Shown: positions 6,747 through 16,802, counted from the first letter of the stretch. The stretch: DNA of 64,000 nucleotides from Mesorhizobium sp. LSJC280B00 (GCF_000502835.1 NZ_AYVL01000004.1:99799-163798), one strand, 5' to 3'. The notes: generated from the sequence alone by a model not told the origin. Made by a program: numbers and translations.

Positions 6747-9695
6747 CTAATGCGCCTCTTCCCAGTTGTTGGCGGCGCGGGCGTCGACGTGCAGCGGCAC
6801 CGACATCGACACCGCCGGCATGGCGGCGTTCTCCATGACGTGGCACACGACCGGGATCGTCGCCTCGACCTCGGCTTCGACGGTCTCGAAAACCAGCTCG
6901 TCATGCACCTGCAGCAGCATGCGGGCAGAAAGCCTGGCTTTTTCCAGCGCCTCGTCCATACGGATCATGGCGCGGCGGATGATGTCGGCGGCGGTGCCCT
7001 GCAGGCGTGCGTTGATCGAGGCGCGCTCGTTGAACGCCCGGACCGAAGGATTTGACGATCTGATTTCCGGATAGTGGATGCGGCGGCCGAAAATGGTCTC
7101 GACGAAGCCGTGCTCGCGGGCATAGGCCTTGGTCGCATCGATATAGTCGCGGATGCCGGGGAAGCGCTCGAAATATTTCTTGATGTAGTCGCCGGCTTCC
7201 TCGCGCGCGATCGACAGCTGGTTGGCGAGGCCAAAGGCCGAAATGCCGTAGATGATGCCGAAATTGATCGCCTTGGCACGGCGGCGCACTTCCGAAGGCA
7301 TGCCCTCGACCGGCACGTTGAACATTTCAGACGCGGTGATGGCGTGGATGTCGGCGCCATCGGCGAAGGCCTGCTTGAGCTGCGGGATTTCGGCGACGTG
7401 GGCCAGCACGCGCAATTCGATCTGGCTGTAGTCGGCGGAAACCAGCTTGTTGCCCTTGTCCGCGATGAAGGCCGTCCTGATCTTTCGACCCTCGACGGTG
7501 CGCACCGGAATGTTCTGCAGATTGGGATCCGAGGACGACAGCCGCCCGGTCGTCGTCGCGGCAAGCGCGTAGGAGGTGTGGACGCGCTTGGTGTCGGGAT
7601 GGATGAAGCCGGGCAGCGCATCGGTATAGGTCGATTTCAGCTTGGTCAGCTGGCGCCAGTCGACGATCTTACGCGGCAATTCGTGGCCTTCGGCGGCGAG
7701 GTCTTCGAGAAGCTGCGCCGAGGTCGACCACTGGCCGGTCTTGGTTTTTGAACCGCCGGGCAGACCCATCCTGCCGAACAGGATGTCGCCGAGCTGTTTT
7801 GGCGAGCCGATGTTGATGCGTTCGCCGACCAACTGGTAGATCTCGTCCTCGAGCCGTGCGGCACCCTGTGCCAGTTCTCCGGAGAGCCGCGACAGGATCT
7901 GCCGGTCGACGGAGATGCCGCGCTGCTCCATCCGTGCCAGGACCGGCACCAACGGCCGTTCCAGCCGTTCATAGACCGAGACCAGGCCCTTGGCGGCAAG
8001 CCGTGGCTTCAGCACCTGCCAGAGCCTGAGCGCGACGTCGGCGTGCTCGGCCCCGTAAGCCGTCGCCTTGCCGAGGTCGGCCTGATCGAGGCCGACGAAG
8101 CTTCTTCCCGAACCGGCCAGTTCCTTCAGCGGAATGGTCGCGTGGCCGAGCCATTTATCCGCCAGCGCCTCCAGGCCATGGCCACCATGAGTGCCGGCCT
8201 CAAGCACGTAGGAGATCAGCATGGTGTCGTCATAGGGGCCGATCTCGATGTCGTGACGGCTCATGACGACAAGGCGGTATTTCATGTCGTGCACGATCTT
8301 GAGGACGGATTTGTCCTCGAGCAGCGGCTTGAGCAACGCCAGCGCGTCGCGGACCGGGATCTGGTTTTCGACCGCGCCGCCGCCGAGCAGGTCGCCATTG
8401 CCGTTTTTATGGGCGAGCGGCACATAGGCGGCATGGCCGGGCGCGACGGCCATGGCAAGGCCGATCAGTTCGGCCCGCATCGGATCGGGCGAGGAGGCTT
8501 TAACGTCGAAGGCGACGATGCCTCTCTCCATCGCCTCGGCGATCCAGACCTTCAGCGTCGCGGCGTCGCGGATGCAGGCGTAGGCGCTGGTGTCGATCTT
8601 GCGGGCGGTGGCAGCCTCCAGGCGAAGCGCCGAAAGCAGGGATGGGGTGTCGCCTTGCTTGGCTGCGGCCGGGGCTTCGAGTGCCGCTTCGTCCGACGGC
8701 GGTGCGCTCTCGGCGGCCGCGGGCAGGCCAAAACCCATATCCGGGCCATGCGCGGTATCGGCACGCTCTATGGTGACGGGGGTGGCTGGAACGTCGCCCG
8801 CGTCGGTTCCCGTCGCTTCGGCCACGCGGCGGGTCAGCGTCGAGAATTCCATGGTCTTGAGAAAGCCGATCAGCCTTGGGCCGTCCGGCGCGTGCAACAC
8901 GAACTCGTCGAGCCCCCCGGTCAGCGGCACGTCGTTCTTCAGCGTCACCAGGTCACGCGAGATGCGCGCCTTGTCGGCATTGGCGATGATCGATTCGCGC
9001 CGCTTGTCCTGCTTGATCTCGCCGGCGCGGGCGAGCAGCGTGTCGAGGTCGCCGAACTGTTCGAGCAATTGCGCTGCCGTCTTCGGCCCGATGCCGGGCA
9101 CGCCCGGCACATTGTCGACCGAATCGCCGGTCAGCGCCTGCAGGTCGATCATTTTCTGTGGCGGCACGCCCCATTTCTCGATCACCTCGGGAATGCCGAT
9201 CTGGCGGTCCTTCATCGGGTCGTACATGGCAACCGTTGGGCCGACCAGTTGCATCAGATCCTTGTCGGAAGAGATGATGGTGGTGTCGGCGCCGGCTTCG
9301 CAGGCAAGCCGGCAATAGGTGGCGATCAAATCGTCGGCCTCGTAGCCTTCCGTCTCAAGGCATGGCAGGTTGAAGGCCCTGGTCGCCTGGCGGATCAGGC
9401 CGAATTGCGGGATCAAATCTTCCGGCGGCGCCGAGCGGTTGGCCTTGTATTCGGGGTAGAGGTCGTTGCGGAAGGTCTTCGACGAATAATCGAAAATCAC
9501 GGCGAAATGCGTCGGCACGATGCCGACATCGGTGTTGCGGGCGTCCTGCGTCAGCTTCCAGACCATGTTGCAGAAGCCGAGCACGGCACTGGTCGGCAGC
9601 CCGTCGGACTTGCGGGACAGCGGCGGAAGCGCGTGATAGGCACGGAAGATGTAACCGGAGCCGTCGACAAGGAAGAGATGATCGCCTTTTTTCAT
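6747..9695 (-). CDS. polA: DNA polymerase I, with a degenerate 3'-5' exonuclease site
   Basis: 982 aa. It has three domains in the usual order: 5' nuclease (about 1-320, starting HLFLVDGSGYIFRAYHALPP), 3'-5' exonuclease fold (about 395-590) and family A polymerase (about 600-982). The polymerase domain keeps SADYSQIELRVLAH (motif A), RRRAKAINFGIIYG (motif B) and LLQVHDELVFE (motif C). In the exonuclease fold three of the four metal ligands differ from the E. coli enzyme: FDVKA replaces FDTET, MKYRL replaces LKYDR and GAEHAD replaces AAEDAD, so proofreading is probably lost. I chose ATG 9695 (MKKGDHLF) over an upstream start because the nuclease domain begins there. The protein is longer than the 928 aa of E. 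coli. It is divergent from an sRNA and an M20 peptidase. Confidence 0.97.
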   Translation of the reverse strand: MKKGDHLFLVDGSGYIFRAYHALPPLSRKSDGLPTSAVLGFCNMVWKLTQDARNTDVGIVPTHFAVIFDYSSKTFRNDLYPEYKANRSAPPEDLIPQFGLIRQATRAFNLPCLETEGYEADDLIATYCRLACEAGADTTIISSDKDLMQLVGPTVAMYDPMKDRQIGIPEVIEKWGVPPQKMIDLQALTGDSVDNVPGVPGIGPKTAAQLLEQFGDLDTLLARAGEIKQDKRRESIIANADKARISRDLVTLKNDVPLTGGLDEFVLHAPDGPRLIGFLKTMEFSTLTRRVAEATGTDAGDVPATPVTIERADTAHGPDMGFGLPAAAESAPPSDEAALEAPAAAKQGDTPSLLSALRLEAATARKIDTSAYACIRDAATLKVWIAEAMERGIVAFDVKASSPDPMRAELIGLAMAVAPGHAAYVPLAHKNGNGDLLGGGAVENQIPVRDALALLKPLLEDKSVLKIVHDMKYRLVVMSRHDIEIGPYDDTMLISYVLEAGTHGGHGLEALADKWLGHATIPLKELAGSGRSFVGLDQADLGKATAYGAEHADVALRLWQVLKPRLAAKGLVSVYERLERPLVPVLARMEQRGISVDRQILSRLSGELAQGAARLEDEIYQLVGERINIGSPKQLGDILFGRMGLPGGSKTKTGQWSTSAQLLEDLAAEGHELPRKIVDWRQLTKLKSTYTDALPGFIHPDTKRVHTSYALAATTTGRLSSSDPNLQNIPVRTVEGRKIRTAFIADKGNKLVSADYSQIELRVLAHVAEIPQLKQAFADGADIHAITASEMFNVPVEGMPSEVRRRAKAINFGIIYGISAFGLANQLSIAREEAGDYIKKYFERFPGIRDYIDATKAYAREHGFVETIFGRRIHYPEIRSSNPSVRAFNERASINARLQGTAADIIRRAMIRMDEALEKARLSARMLLQVHDELVFETVEAEVEATIPVVCHVMENAAMPAVSMSVPLHVDARAANNWEEAH

Positions 9696-9862
9696 GGCAC
9701 GAGGGATAGCGCGGCGCAGCGCCGCGGTCCATGCCAAAGGCGGCTTCCGCCAAGGGTTCCGGCAACACCCTGACAAATGGCGTGCGAGCTTGGCCGGCCC
9801 TGCCGGCCTGGCCGGAGCTTTGTTCGCTCACGCCTATGTTACAAAAGTGTAATTTTTGTGCC

Positions 9863-9892
9863 CTTGAATCGCCACGTTCGCAGACACAGATA
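9863..9892 (+). promoter_or_regulatory. Probable sigma-70 promoter of the alpha-r7-like sRNA
   Basis: CTTGAA at 9863-9868, a 17 to 18 bp spacer, then ACAGAT/CAGATA at 9886-9892. The -35 fits the rhizobial housekeeping consensus (CTTGAC-N17-CTATAT) well and the -10 only partly. It would start a transcript near 9899, just before the three-hairpin region. Confidence 0.5.
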
Positions 9893-9898
9893 AACGCC

Positions 9899-10045
9899 AT
9901 CGGCAGTTTTCGCCGAAGTCCGGAGCAAGGCCCGTCCCCCGCCTATCCCGGACACTTGCGGCAGCCTATCCCCCCCTCTCCGGGCTGCCGCATCGTTTCG
10001 AGTAAGGCCGCCGTGGTTCCCCCTCCACCACGGCGGCATTTTTTT
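9899..10045 (+). ncRNA. Trans-acting sRNA, probably alpha-r7 family (Smr7C-like)
   Basis: About 147 nt in the 450-bp divergent gap between polA and the M20 peptidase gene, with its own promoter and terminator. Three consecutive hairpins can be read: GTCCGG 9918-9923 with CCGGAC 9948-9953; GCGGCAGCC 9958-9966 with GGCTGCCGC 9983-9991; and GCCGCCGTGG 10007-10016 with CCACGGCGGC 10028-10037. Each loop is C-rich and unpaired (CCGTCCCCC, a run of seven C then TCTCC, TTCCCCCTCCA), which suits pairing with Shine-Dalgarno sequences. The alpha-r7 family of Hyphomicrobiales is about 150 nt, three-hairpin and, as I recall, sits next to polA. Seen: hairpins, promoter-like boxes and terminator. Inferred: family membership and target binding. 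Confidence 0.7.
10007..10045 (+). terminator. Intrinsic terminator of the sRNA
   Basis: A perfect 10-bp GC-rich stem (10007-10016 with 10028-10037), an 11-nt C-rich loop, then A and seven T. Neither neighbouring protein gene ends here (both are transcribed away from it), so it must end a separate transcript. Confidence 0.9.
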
Positions 10046-10145
10046 GCCTTTCGACAAGGTCCTGCCTTGTGGCCTAACGGTCGCGGGCTTTCCGTTTCGC
10101 CGTATGGGCTCTAGATTCGCCGCCAGAATCGAAAGGCCCCGCCAG

Positions 10146-11531
<1,386 letters not shown>

Positions 11532-11634
11532 AATTGCGCCAGACTCAAGTTTTTGTTGATTTTTCGCCGGATCGCGGCAAGGACGGGCACGGTCCGTCGC
11601 GCATCGCTGCACGGGGCCGCGACCGGAGAAGACG

Positions 11635-12255
11635 ATGAGCGACATACGTTTCCACAAAAACGATCTGCCCGGCCTGCTGCATTACGATGTCGGGGCGGTC
11701 GCCATCGACACCGAGACGCTGGGGCTGAACCCGCATCGCGACCGGCTCTGCGTCGTGCAGATCTCGCCGGGCGATGGCTCGGCCGACGTCATCCAGATCG
11801 CGCCCGGCCAGAAGAAGGCGCCGAACCTCGTCAGCCTGCTGAAGAACCGCAGCATCACCAAGCTGTTCCATTACGGCCGCTTCGATCTCGCCGTGCTCTA
11901 CAACGCTTTCGGCGTCATGCCGGAGCCGGTGTTCTGCACCAAGATCGCGTCGCGGCTGACGCGCACCTACACCGACCGGCACGGGCTGAAGGACATCTGC
12001 TTCGAGCTCCTCGGCGTCGGCCTGTCGAAGGCGCAGCAATCATCGGACTGGGCCGCCGAGACGCTGTCGCCCGAGCAACTCGAATATGCCGCCTCCGACG
12101 TGCTCTATTTGCACCGGCTGCGCGACGTACTGAGCGCGCGTCTGGCGCGCGACAACCGGACCAGGGAGGCCGATGCCTGCTTCCGCTTCCTGCCGACGCG
12201 TGCGAAACTCGACCTGATGGGCTGGGATGAGGAGGATATCTTCGCCCACAGCTAA
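11635..12255 (+). CDS. RNase D-like 3'-5' exoribonuclease (DEDDy)
   Basis: 206 aa, consisting of the DEDDy exonuclease domain only. The four acidic residues and the Tyr are present: IDTETLGL (Exo I), FHYGRFDLAVLY (Exo II) and YAASDVLYLHRL (Exo III). Classical RNase D of E. coli is about 375 aa and has HRDC domains after the exonuclease domain; these are absent here, as in the short RNase D-like proteins common in alphaproteobacteria. The expected role is 3' trimming of tRNA or other structured RNA. ATG 11635 follows GGAGAAG closely. It lies 100 bp after the M20 peptidase gene. Whether to call it rnd is a matter of naming; the activity call is firm. Confidence 0.88.
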   Translation: MSDIRFHKNDLPGLLHYDVGAVAIDTETLGLNPHRDRLCVVQISPGDGSADVIQIAPGQKKAPNLVSLLKNRSITKLFHYGRFDLAVLYNAFGVMPEPVFCTKIASRLTRTYTDRHGLKDICFELLGVGLSKAQQSSDWAAETLSPEQLEYAASDVLYLHRLRDVLSARLARDNRTREADACFRFLPTRAKLDLMGWDEEDIFAHS

Positions 12256-12451
12256 TGGCCTTCATGATAATTCTACTCCGGCGGCCATCTGGCGCAGTTT
12301 TCTCCGCTTCCGGTGCTCACGGACCCAAATGTCCGCTGCGCTCCGGTTCTCGAAAACCACGCCATATGTCTCGCCGGAGCGAATTCTCCTAAAGGCCATC
12401 GGCCAGGAACCGGACGCTTGTCCCTGCGTTCCGTTCGCTTCACCGGGAGAA

Positions 12452-12709
12452 ATGAAAATGGCTGCCCGAAAATCAATCGAAACGGCACCGAGGGACGGCT
12501 CCAAGGTCACCGTCTACTGGCAGGACAGCGACGGCGTGATGAACGAGAGCATCGCGCAATACCGTTCGCTCGACCGGCTGAAGGCGGCCGGCGGCGACTG
12601 GGACGAAAGCGACGCCGGCTGGTGGGCCTATACCGACGGCCATACGCAAAGGAAGATCGAGCCGATCAGCTGGCGCCCGGCCTCCGACGATGCGGATGCC
12701 GACGACTGA
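12452..12709 (+). CDS. Small acidic conserved hypothetical protein
   Basis: 85 aa, soluble, Trp- and Asp-rich (VTVYWQDSDG, DAGWWAYTDG, ISWRPAS) with an acidic tail. I chose ATG 12452, preceded by GGGAGAA six bases upstream; the frame is open to 12227 but without a ribosome binding site. The IETAPRDGSKVTVYW opening is typical of small rhizobial hypothetical proteins of phage-like or unknown origin (PRDGS, then W...DG near the end). I cannot assign a function. It is followed by a promoter-like sequence and a terminator at 12825-12848. Confidence 0.65.
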   Translation: MKMAARKSIETAPRDGSKVTVYWQDSDGVMNESIAQYRSLDRLKAAGGDWDESDAGWWAYTDGHTQRKIEPISWRPASDDADADD

Positions 12710-12765
12710 GGGTTGTCGCAACCGCCGAACTGAAGTGATTATTCTGAGGCAAAGCATATTTTGTT

Positions 12766-12794
12766 CTTGCTTTGTGCCGGCAGCTATGCTACTA
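12766..12794 (+). promoter_or_regulatory. Sigma-70-like promoter upstream of a terminator hairpin
   Basis: CTTGCT at 12766-12771, a 17-bp spacer, then CTACTA at 12789-12794, close to the rhizobial consensus. Transcription would start near 12801, only about 25 nt before a terminator hairpin. It may drive a very short RNA, or the penicillin-binding protein gene by read-through. Confidence 0.4.
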
Positions 12795-12824
12795 ATTTCG
12801 CTATGGTGCTCATTGGCTCCAACG

Positions 12825-12848
12825 ACCCGCCCGCCGAGGCGGGTTTTT
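12825..12848 (+). terminator. Intrinsic terminator
   Basis: A 7-bp stem (ACCCGCC 12825-12831 with GGCGGGT 12838-12844), a 6-nt loop and a T5 run. It can end the 85-aa gene's transcript and also any RNA from the promoter-like site at 12766. Confidence 0.7.
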
Positions 12849-12979
12849 CATTTCCGGCTTTGGCGCTGTCGCGGGCCGCAGCCATTCGGCAAGCGACTGC
12901 ATACAGTTTGCTTCGATTTTTCCCGACTTAACCCGCCTTTAAACCGCCGCATCTAGTCTTCAACCCCAACGCCATAGGC

Positions 12980-15253
12980 ATGGGGAAGACAGCACAGCGC
13001 ATGGCGAACCGGAAAGACAGCCGCATCGAGCCCAGCTTCGAGGCATCGCCGGGGGCGAGATCCTCGGCCGGTTTTTCGGTAAGCGAGGAGGACCGCGTCG
13101 TGCCGAGCAACCGAAAAGCCGCTGCAAAGCGCAAATCTTCCAAGGCCAAGCCGCCGCGCGGCGGGCGCGGCAAAAGCCGGCGCGGCGTGTTCGGCGTGCT
13201 TGCCCGGCTGTTCTACTGGTGCTTCGTGCTGGCCATCTGGGGCGGCATCGCCACTGCCGGCATCGTCGTCTATTACGGCGCGAAAATGCCGGCGGCCACC
13301 ACCTGGGCCATTCCCGACCGCGCCCCCAACATCAAGATCGTCTCGGTCGACGGCCAGCTGCTTGGCAATCGCGGCATGAGCGGCGGCGAGGCCGTCGGCC
13401 TGCACGAAATGTCGCCCTATATTCCCGAGGCCGTCATCGCCATCGAAGACCGCCGTTTCTATTCGCATTTCGGCATCGATCCGATCGGCCTTTCCCGGGC
13501 CATGGTGACTAATGTGCTCGGCGGGCATTTTTCGCAGGGCGGCTCGACGCTGACCCAGCAGCTGGCCAAGAACCTGTTCCTGACGCCGGACCGCACGCTG
13601 GAACGCAAGGTGCAGGAAGTGCTGCTGGCGCTGTGGCTGGAGCACAAGCATACGAAGGACCAGATCCTCGAAATGTACCTCAACCGGGTTTATTTCGGCT
13701 CTGGCGCCTATGGTGTCGAAGCGGCCTCGCGCCGCTATTTCGGCAAGAGCGCGCGCGACGTCACGCTGTCGGAGGCCGCACTCCTCGCCGGCCTGCTCAA
13801 GGCGCCGTCGCGGCTGTCGCCGGCGCGCGACCCGAAGGCGGCCGAGCAGCGCTCGCAGCTGGTGCTCGCCGCGATGCGCGACGAGGGCAAGATCAGCGCC
13901 AAGGAGCAGACAACGGCGATGAGCGCGCCGGCGACACGCGCGCCGTCCTACTGGACCGGCTCGGAAAACTACGTCGCCGATACGATCATGGAAGAACTGC
14001 CCGACCTGATCGGCGACGTGCGCCGCGATATCGTCGTCGACACGACCGTCGATCTGACGCTGCAGAAGCTCGCCGAGCAATCGATCCGCCGGCTGATCGA
14101 CCAGAGCGGCAAAAAACTCAATGTCAGTCAGGGCGCGCTGGTGTCGATCGACAATTCCGGCGCGGTGCGCGCGATGGTCGGCGGTTACGACTATTCGACC
14201 AGCCAGTTCGACCGCGCCTCGGAAGCGCGCCGGCAGCCGGGCTCGGCGTTCAAGCCGTTCGTCTATATGGCGGCGCTGGAATCCGGCCGCACGCCCGACA
14301 GCGTGCGCAACGACGCGCCAATCAAGATCGGCAACTGGACGCCCGACAATTACGGCGGCAAATATTTCGGCAAGGTGACGCTGGCGACGGCGCTGGCAAA
14401 ATCGCTGAACTCGGTTGCCGCGCAGCTGACCATGGAAGTCGGGCCGAACGCGGTGGTCGAGGCGGCGCACCGCATGGGCATTCAGTCCGAGCTGACGGCC
14501 AACACCTCGATCGCGCTGGGCACCTCGGAAGTGACGCCGCTGGAACTGACCTCGGCCTATGTTCCCTTCGCCAATGGCGGTTATAAGCCCGACATTCATT
14601 TCATCCGCCGGGTCACGACGAGCGACGGCAAGGTGCTCTACGAAAACAATGGCGGCGGTGCGCCGCGCGTCGTCAAGCCCGATGTCGTCGGTATGATGAA
14701 CTCGATGATGACCGGCACGGTCGAGATCGGCACGGCCAGGAAGGCGGCGTTCGCCTGGCCGGCGGCCGGCAAGACCGGCACCAGCCAGAACTCGCGCGAC
14801 GCCTGGTTCATCGGCTATACCGCCAATCTGACCACCGGCGTCTGGTTCGGCAACGATGACGGCAGCGCGATGAAGAAGGTCACCGGCGGCGCACTGCCGG
14901 CGCAGGCCTGGCACGAGTTCATGGTCGCCGCGCATGAGGGCGTGCCGGTGCGGCCGCTGCCCGGAACCTGGAAGTCGACGCCGCCCGACACCATCGTCCC
15001 GGACGACATACCGTCCGACACGGCGCCGCCGGCGCCGGTCGCTTCCGTTGGCCAATCGGCGCCGCCTGCGGCAGCTACCCAGTCGGCTTCGCGTCCCGTG
15101 CGTCCTGCCGAGACGGTCGATGCCGGCGGCCTGGCCATGCCGGGCGTCGACGGCACCACCGGATCGATCAAGCACCCGGTGCCGCCCGGCAATGTCGGCG
15201 GCCCGGTCAAGAAGCGGCAGACGTCGATCCTGGACATCCTGACAGGCGGCTGA
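12980..15253 (+). CDS. Class A penicillin-binding protein (PBP1A family)
   Basis: 757 aa bifunctional peptidoglycan synthase. A basic cytoplasmic tail of about 75 residues precedes one membrane anchor (LFYWCFVLAIWGGIATAGIV, about 76-98). The GT51 glycosyltransferase domain follows (about 110-290, with IAIEDRRFYSHFGID and QGGSTLTQQLAKN), then the transpeptidase domain with SxxK in PGSAFKPF, SxN in KSLNSVAA and KTG in GKTGTSQNSRD. The C-terminus is a Pro/Ala-rich tail. It polymerises and crosslinks glycan strands in the periplasm. The start could be ATG 12980 or 13001; both keep the same domains. Several PBP1A paralogues are usual in rhizobia, so I do not give a gene name. The family call is certain. 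Confidence 0.93.
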   Translation: MGKTAQRMANRKDSRIEPSFEASPGARSSAGFSVSEEDRVVPSNRKAAAKRKSSKAKPPRGGRGKSRRGVFGVLARLFYWCFVLAIWGGIATAGIVVYYGAKMPAATTWAIPDRAPNIKIVSVDGQLLGNRGMSGGEAVGLHEMSPYIPEAVIAIEDRRFYSHFGIDPIGLSRAMVTNVLGGHFSQGGSTLTQQLAKNLFLTPDRTLERKVQEVLLALWLEHKHTKDQILEMYLNRVYFGSGAYGVEAASRRYFGKSARDVTLSEAALLAGLLKAPSRLSPARDPKAAEQRSQLVLAAMRDEGKISAKEQTTAMSAPATRAPSYWTGSENYVADTIMEELPDLIGDVRRDIVVDTTVDLTLQKLAEQSIRRLIDQSGKKLNVSQGALVSIDNSGAVRAMVGGYDYSTSQFDRASEARRQPGSAFKPFVYMAALESGRTPDSVRNDAPIKIGNWTPDNYGGKYFGKVTLATALAKSLNSVAAQLTMEVGPNAVVEAAHRMGIQSELTANTSIALGTSEVTPLELTSAYVPFANGGYKPDIHFIRRVTTSDGKVLYENNGGGAPRVVKPDVVGMMNSMMTGTVEIGTARKAAFAWPAAGKTGTSQNSRDAWFIGYTANLTTGVWFGNDDGSAMKKVTGGALPAQAWHEFMVAAHEGVPVRPLPGTWKSTPPDTIVPDDIPSDTAPPAPVASVGQSAPPAAATQSASRPVRPAETVDAGGLAMPGVDGTTGSIKHPVPPGNVGGPVKKRQTSILDILTGG

Positions 15254-15314
15254 ACAACAGGCCCCCTCGCCACCGCTGCCGCGTTCCGCTACATCTCCCG
15301 TTTGGAGACCGCGA

Positions 15315-16067
15315 ATGGCAGAGACCGACACCAGAAAGACCATTGTGCTGACCGGCGCCAGCCGTGGCATCGGCCACGCTACGGTCAAGCGCTTTTCACG
15401 CGAAGGCTGGCGCGTCATCACTTGCTCGCGCCAGGCCTTTGCCGAGGACTGCCCGTGGCCGGCCGGACCGGAAGACCACATCAAGGTCGATCTCGCCGAC
15501 CAGGAGGATGTCGGCATCGCCATCTCGGAAATCCGCCACCGGCTCGAGGCGCATGGCGGCCAGCTGCATGCGCTGGTCAACAATGCCGGCATCTCGCCCA
15601 AGCTCAAGGACGGCAACAGCCGCATGAACTCGATCGACACGCCGATGCATGTCTGGCGCGACGTCTTCCAGGTCAATTTCTTCGCCCCGATCATGCTGGC
15701 GCGGGGCCTGTTCAAGGAGCTGGCGTCGGCCAAGGGCTCGATCGTCAACGTCACCTCGATCGCCGGCACCCGCGTGCATCCTTTCGCCGGTACCGCCTAT
15801 GCGACGTCGAAGGCGGCACTCGGCTCGCTGACCCGCGAGATGGCGCATGATTTCGGCCCCCACGGCATTCGCGTCAATGCGATTGCGCCGGGCGAGATCG
15901 ACACCGCGATCCTGTCGCCGGGCACCGAAAAAATCGTCGAGACCATTCCGCTGAGAAGGCTGGGCACCACGGCGGAAGTCGCCGACATCATCTTCTTCCT
16001 GTGCTCGCAGCAGGCGTCCTACGTGACCGGCTCGGAAATACACATCAATGGTGGCCAGCACGTGTAG
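15315..16067 (+). CDS. SDR-family NAD(P)-dependent oxidoreductase
   Basis: 250 aa classical short-chain dehydrogenase with all signature motifs: the nucleotide-binding TGASRGIG (about residues 13-20), NNAG (about 91-94), a catalytic Ser in VTSIAG and YxxxK in YATSK. The C-terminal FFLCSQQASYVTGSEIHING is the common end of the FabG-like group. ATG 15315 follows a GGAGA. It lies 62 bp after the PBP gene in the same direction and could be cotranscribed, although no functional link is evident. The substrate cannot be told; FabG-type ketoacyl or sugar/polyol substrates are all possible. Confidence 0.85.
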   Translation: MAETDTRKTIVLTGASRGIGHATVKRFSREGWRVITCSRQAFAEDCPWPAGPEDHIKVDLADQEDVGIAISEIRHRLEAHGGQLHALVNNAGISPKLKDGNSRMNSIDTPMHVWRDVFQVNFFAPIMLARGLFKELASAKGSIVNVTSIAGTRVHPFAGTAYATSKAALGSLTREMAHDFGPHGIRVNAIAPGEIDTAILSPGTEKIVETIPLRRLGTTAEVADIIFFLCSQQASYVTGSEIHINGGQHV

Positions 16068-16158
16068 AAGGCTTTCCAGGCGAGCGAGCCGGCAGGATTT
16101 GTCAGCATCGCGGGCGGCGTGTTCAAGTCTGGCGGCGGTTGACGCCGCCGATGCCCGA

Positions 16159-16608
16159 TCAGGTCGCCTGCAGCAGGTTCTCGATATCGGGTATGCTGTG
16201 GTTGGTCAGCGTCTTTGGAATTTCGGCCGTTATCTTGTCGGTGACCTCCTTGTGCAGTTTCCTGCGCATGTCGCCCAGCACCGGCGGCGGCGCGATCAGC
16301 ACGATCTCCTTGAAGCTGCCGCGATGCGCGAGCTTGTAGAGCCTGTCGGCAATCTCTTCGGCAAAACGCTCCTTGCCGAGACGGTGCCAGTCGGTGTCCT
16401 CGACCGCACTGCGGTGGACGGAAGGGCCGTCGCTGTAGCGGCCGGGGCGGTCGGTGCCCTGTTCTCGGGTTGCCGGATTTTCCTGCTCCATCTCGTGCAC
16501 GACCTGAAGGTCGGGATATTGGACGTCTCCACGGTTCTCGAGAAACAGCGCCTTTTCGCCATCTGCCACCACGATCCACAGTCCGCGTTTCAGTCTGACG
16601 TTGCTCAT
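16159..16608 (-). CDS. Host attachment family protein
   Basis: 149 aa soluble protein. The opening WIVVADGEKALFLEN, an acidic centre with ENPATREQGTDRPGR, and the C-terminal half (RFAEEIADRLYKLA, then EIVLIAPPPVLGDMRR) match the protein family annotated as host attachment protein (Host_attach), related to the eRF1 domain-3-like fold. The name comes from Agrobacterium plant-attachment work; the biochemical function is unknown. The start at 16608 is supported by AAAAAAGGAGCGCC just upstream. It is convergent with the SDR gene (91 bp) and divergent from the sulfate-assimilation cluster. Confidence 0.75.
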   Translation of the reverse strand: MSNVRLKRGLWIVVADGEKALFLENRGDVQYPDLQVVHEMEQENPATREQGTDRPGRYSDGPSVHRSAVEDTDWHRLGKERFAEEIADRLYKLAHRGSFKEIVLIAPPPVLGDMRRKLHKEVTDKITAEIPKTLTNHSIPDIENLLQAT

Positions 16609-16802
16609 GGGGCGCTCCTTTTTTGATTTTTCGAGCCCATCGCCGGGCCTTTGCCGCAGGGGTGTGACCGGGCCTGGGTCCATAGAGCAAACGCGTGCCG
16701 AGGCGGGAATGTTCCGGCACTCGGACCCGGTATTCCGACAAGGGCCGGCGAGAGCGCCGGGCTGCCTTTGATGGCTCGGTCGGCATCCGGCGGCTTAATC
16801 TA

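Noticed and set aside
8043..9773. A 576-codon open frame on the plus strand opposite polA
   Set aside because: It is fully antisense to the conserved polA gene; its translation is Arg/Gly/His-rich and without motif, as expected from the third-position GC bias of the real gene.
12953..15769. A 938-codon open frame on the minus strand opposite the penicillin-binding protein gene
   Set aside because: Antisense shadow of a gene with all catalytic motifs of class A penicillin-binding proteins; no motif of its own.
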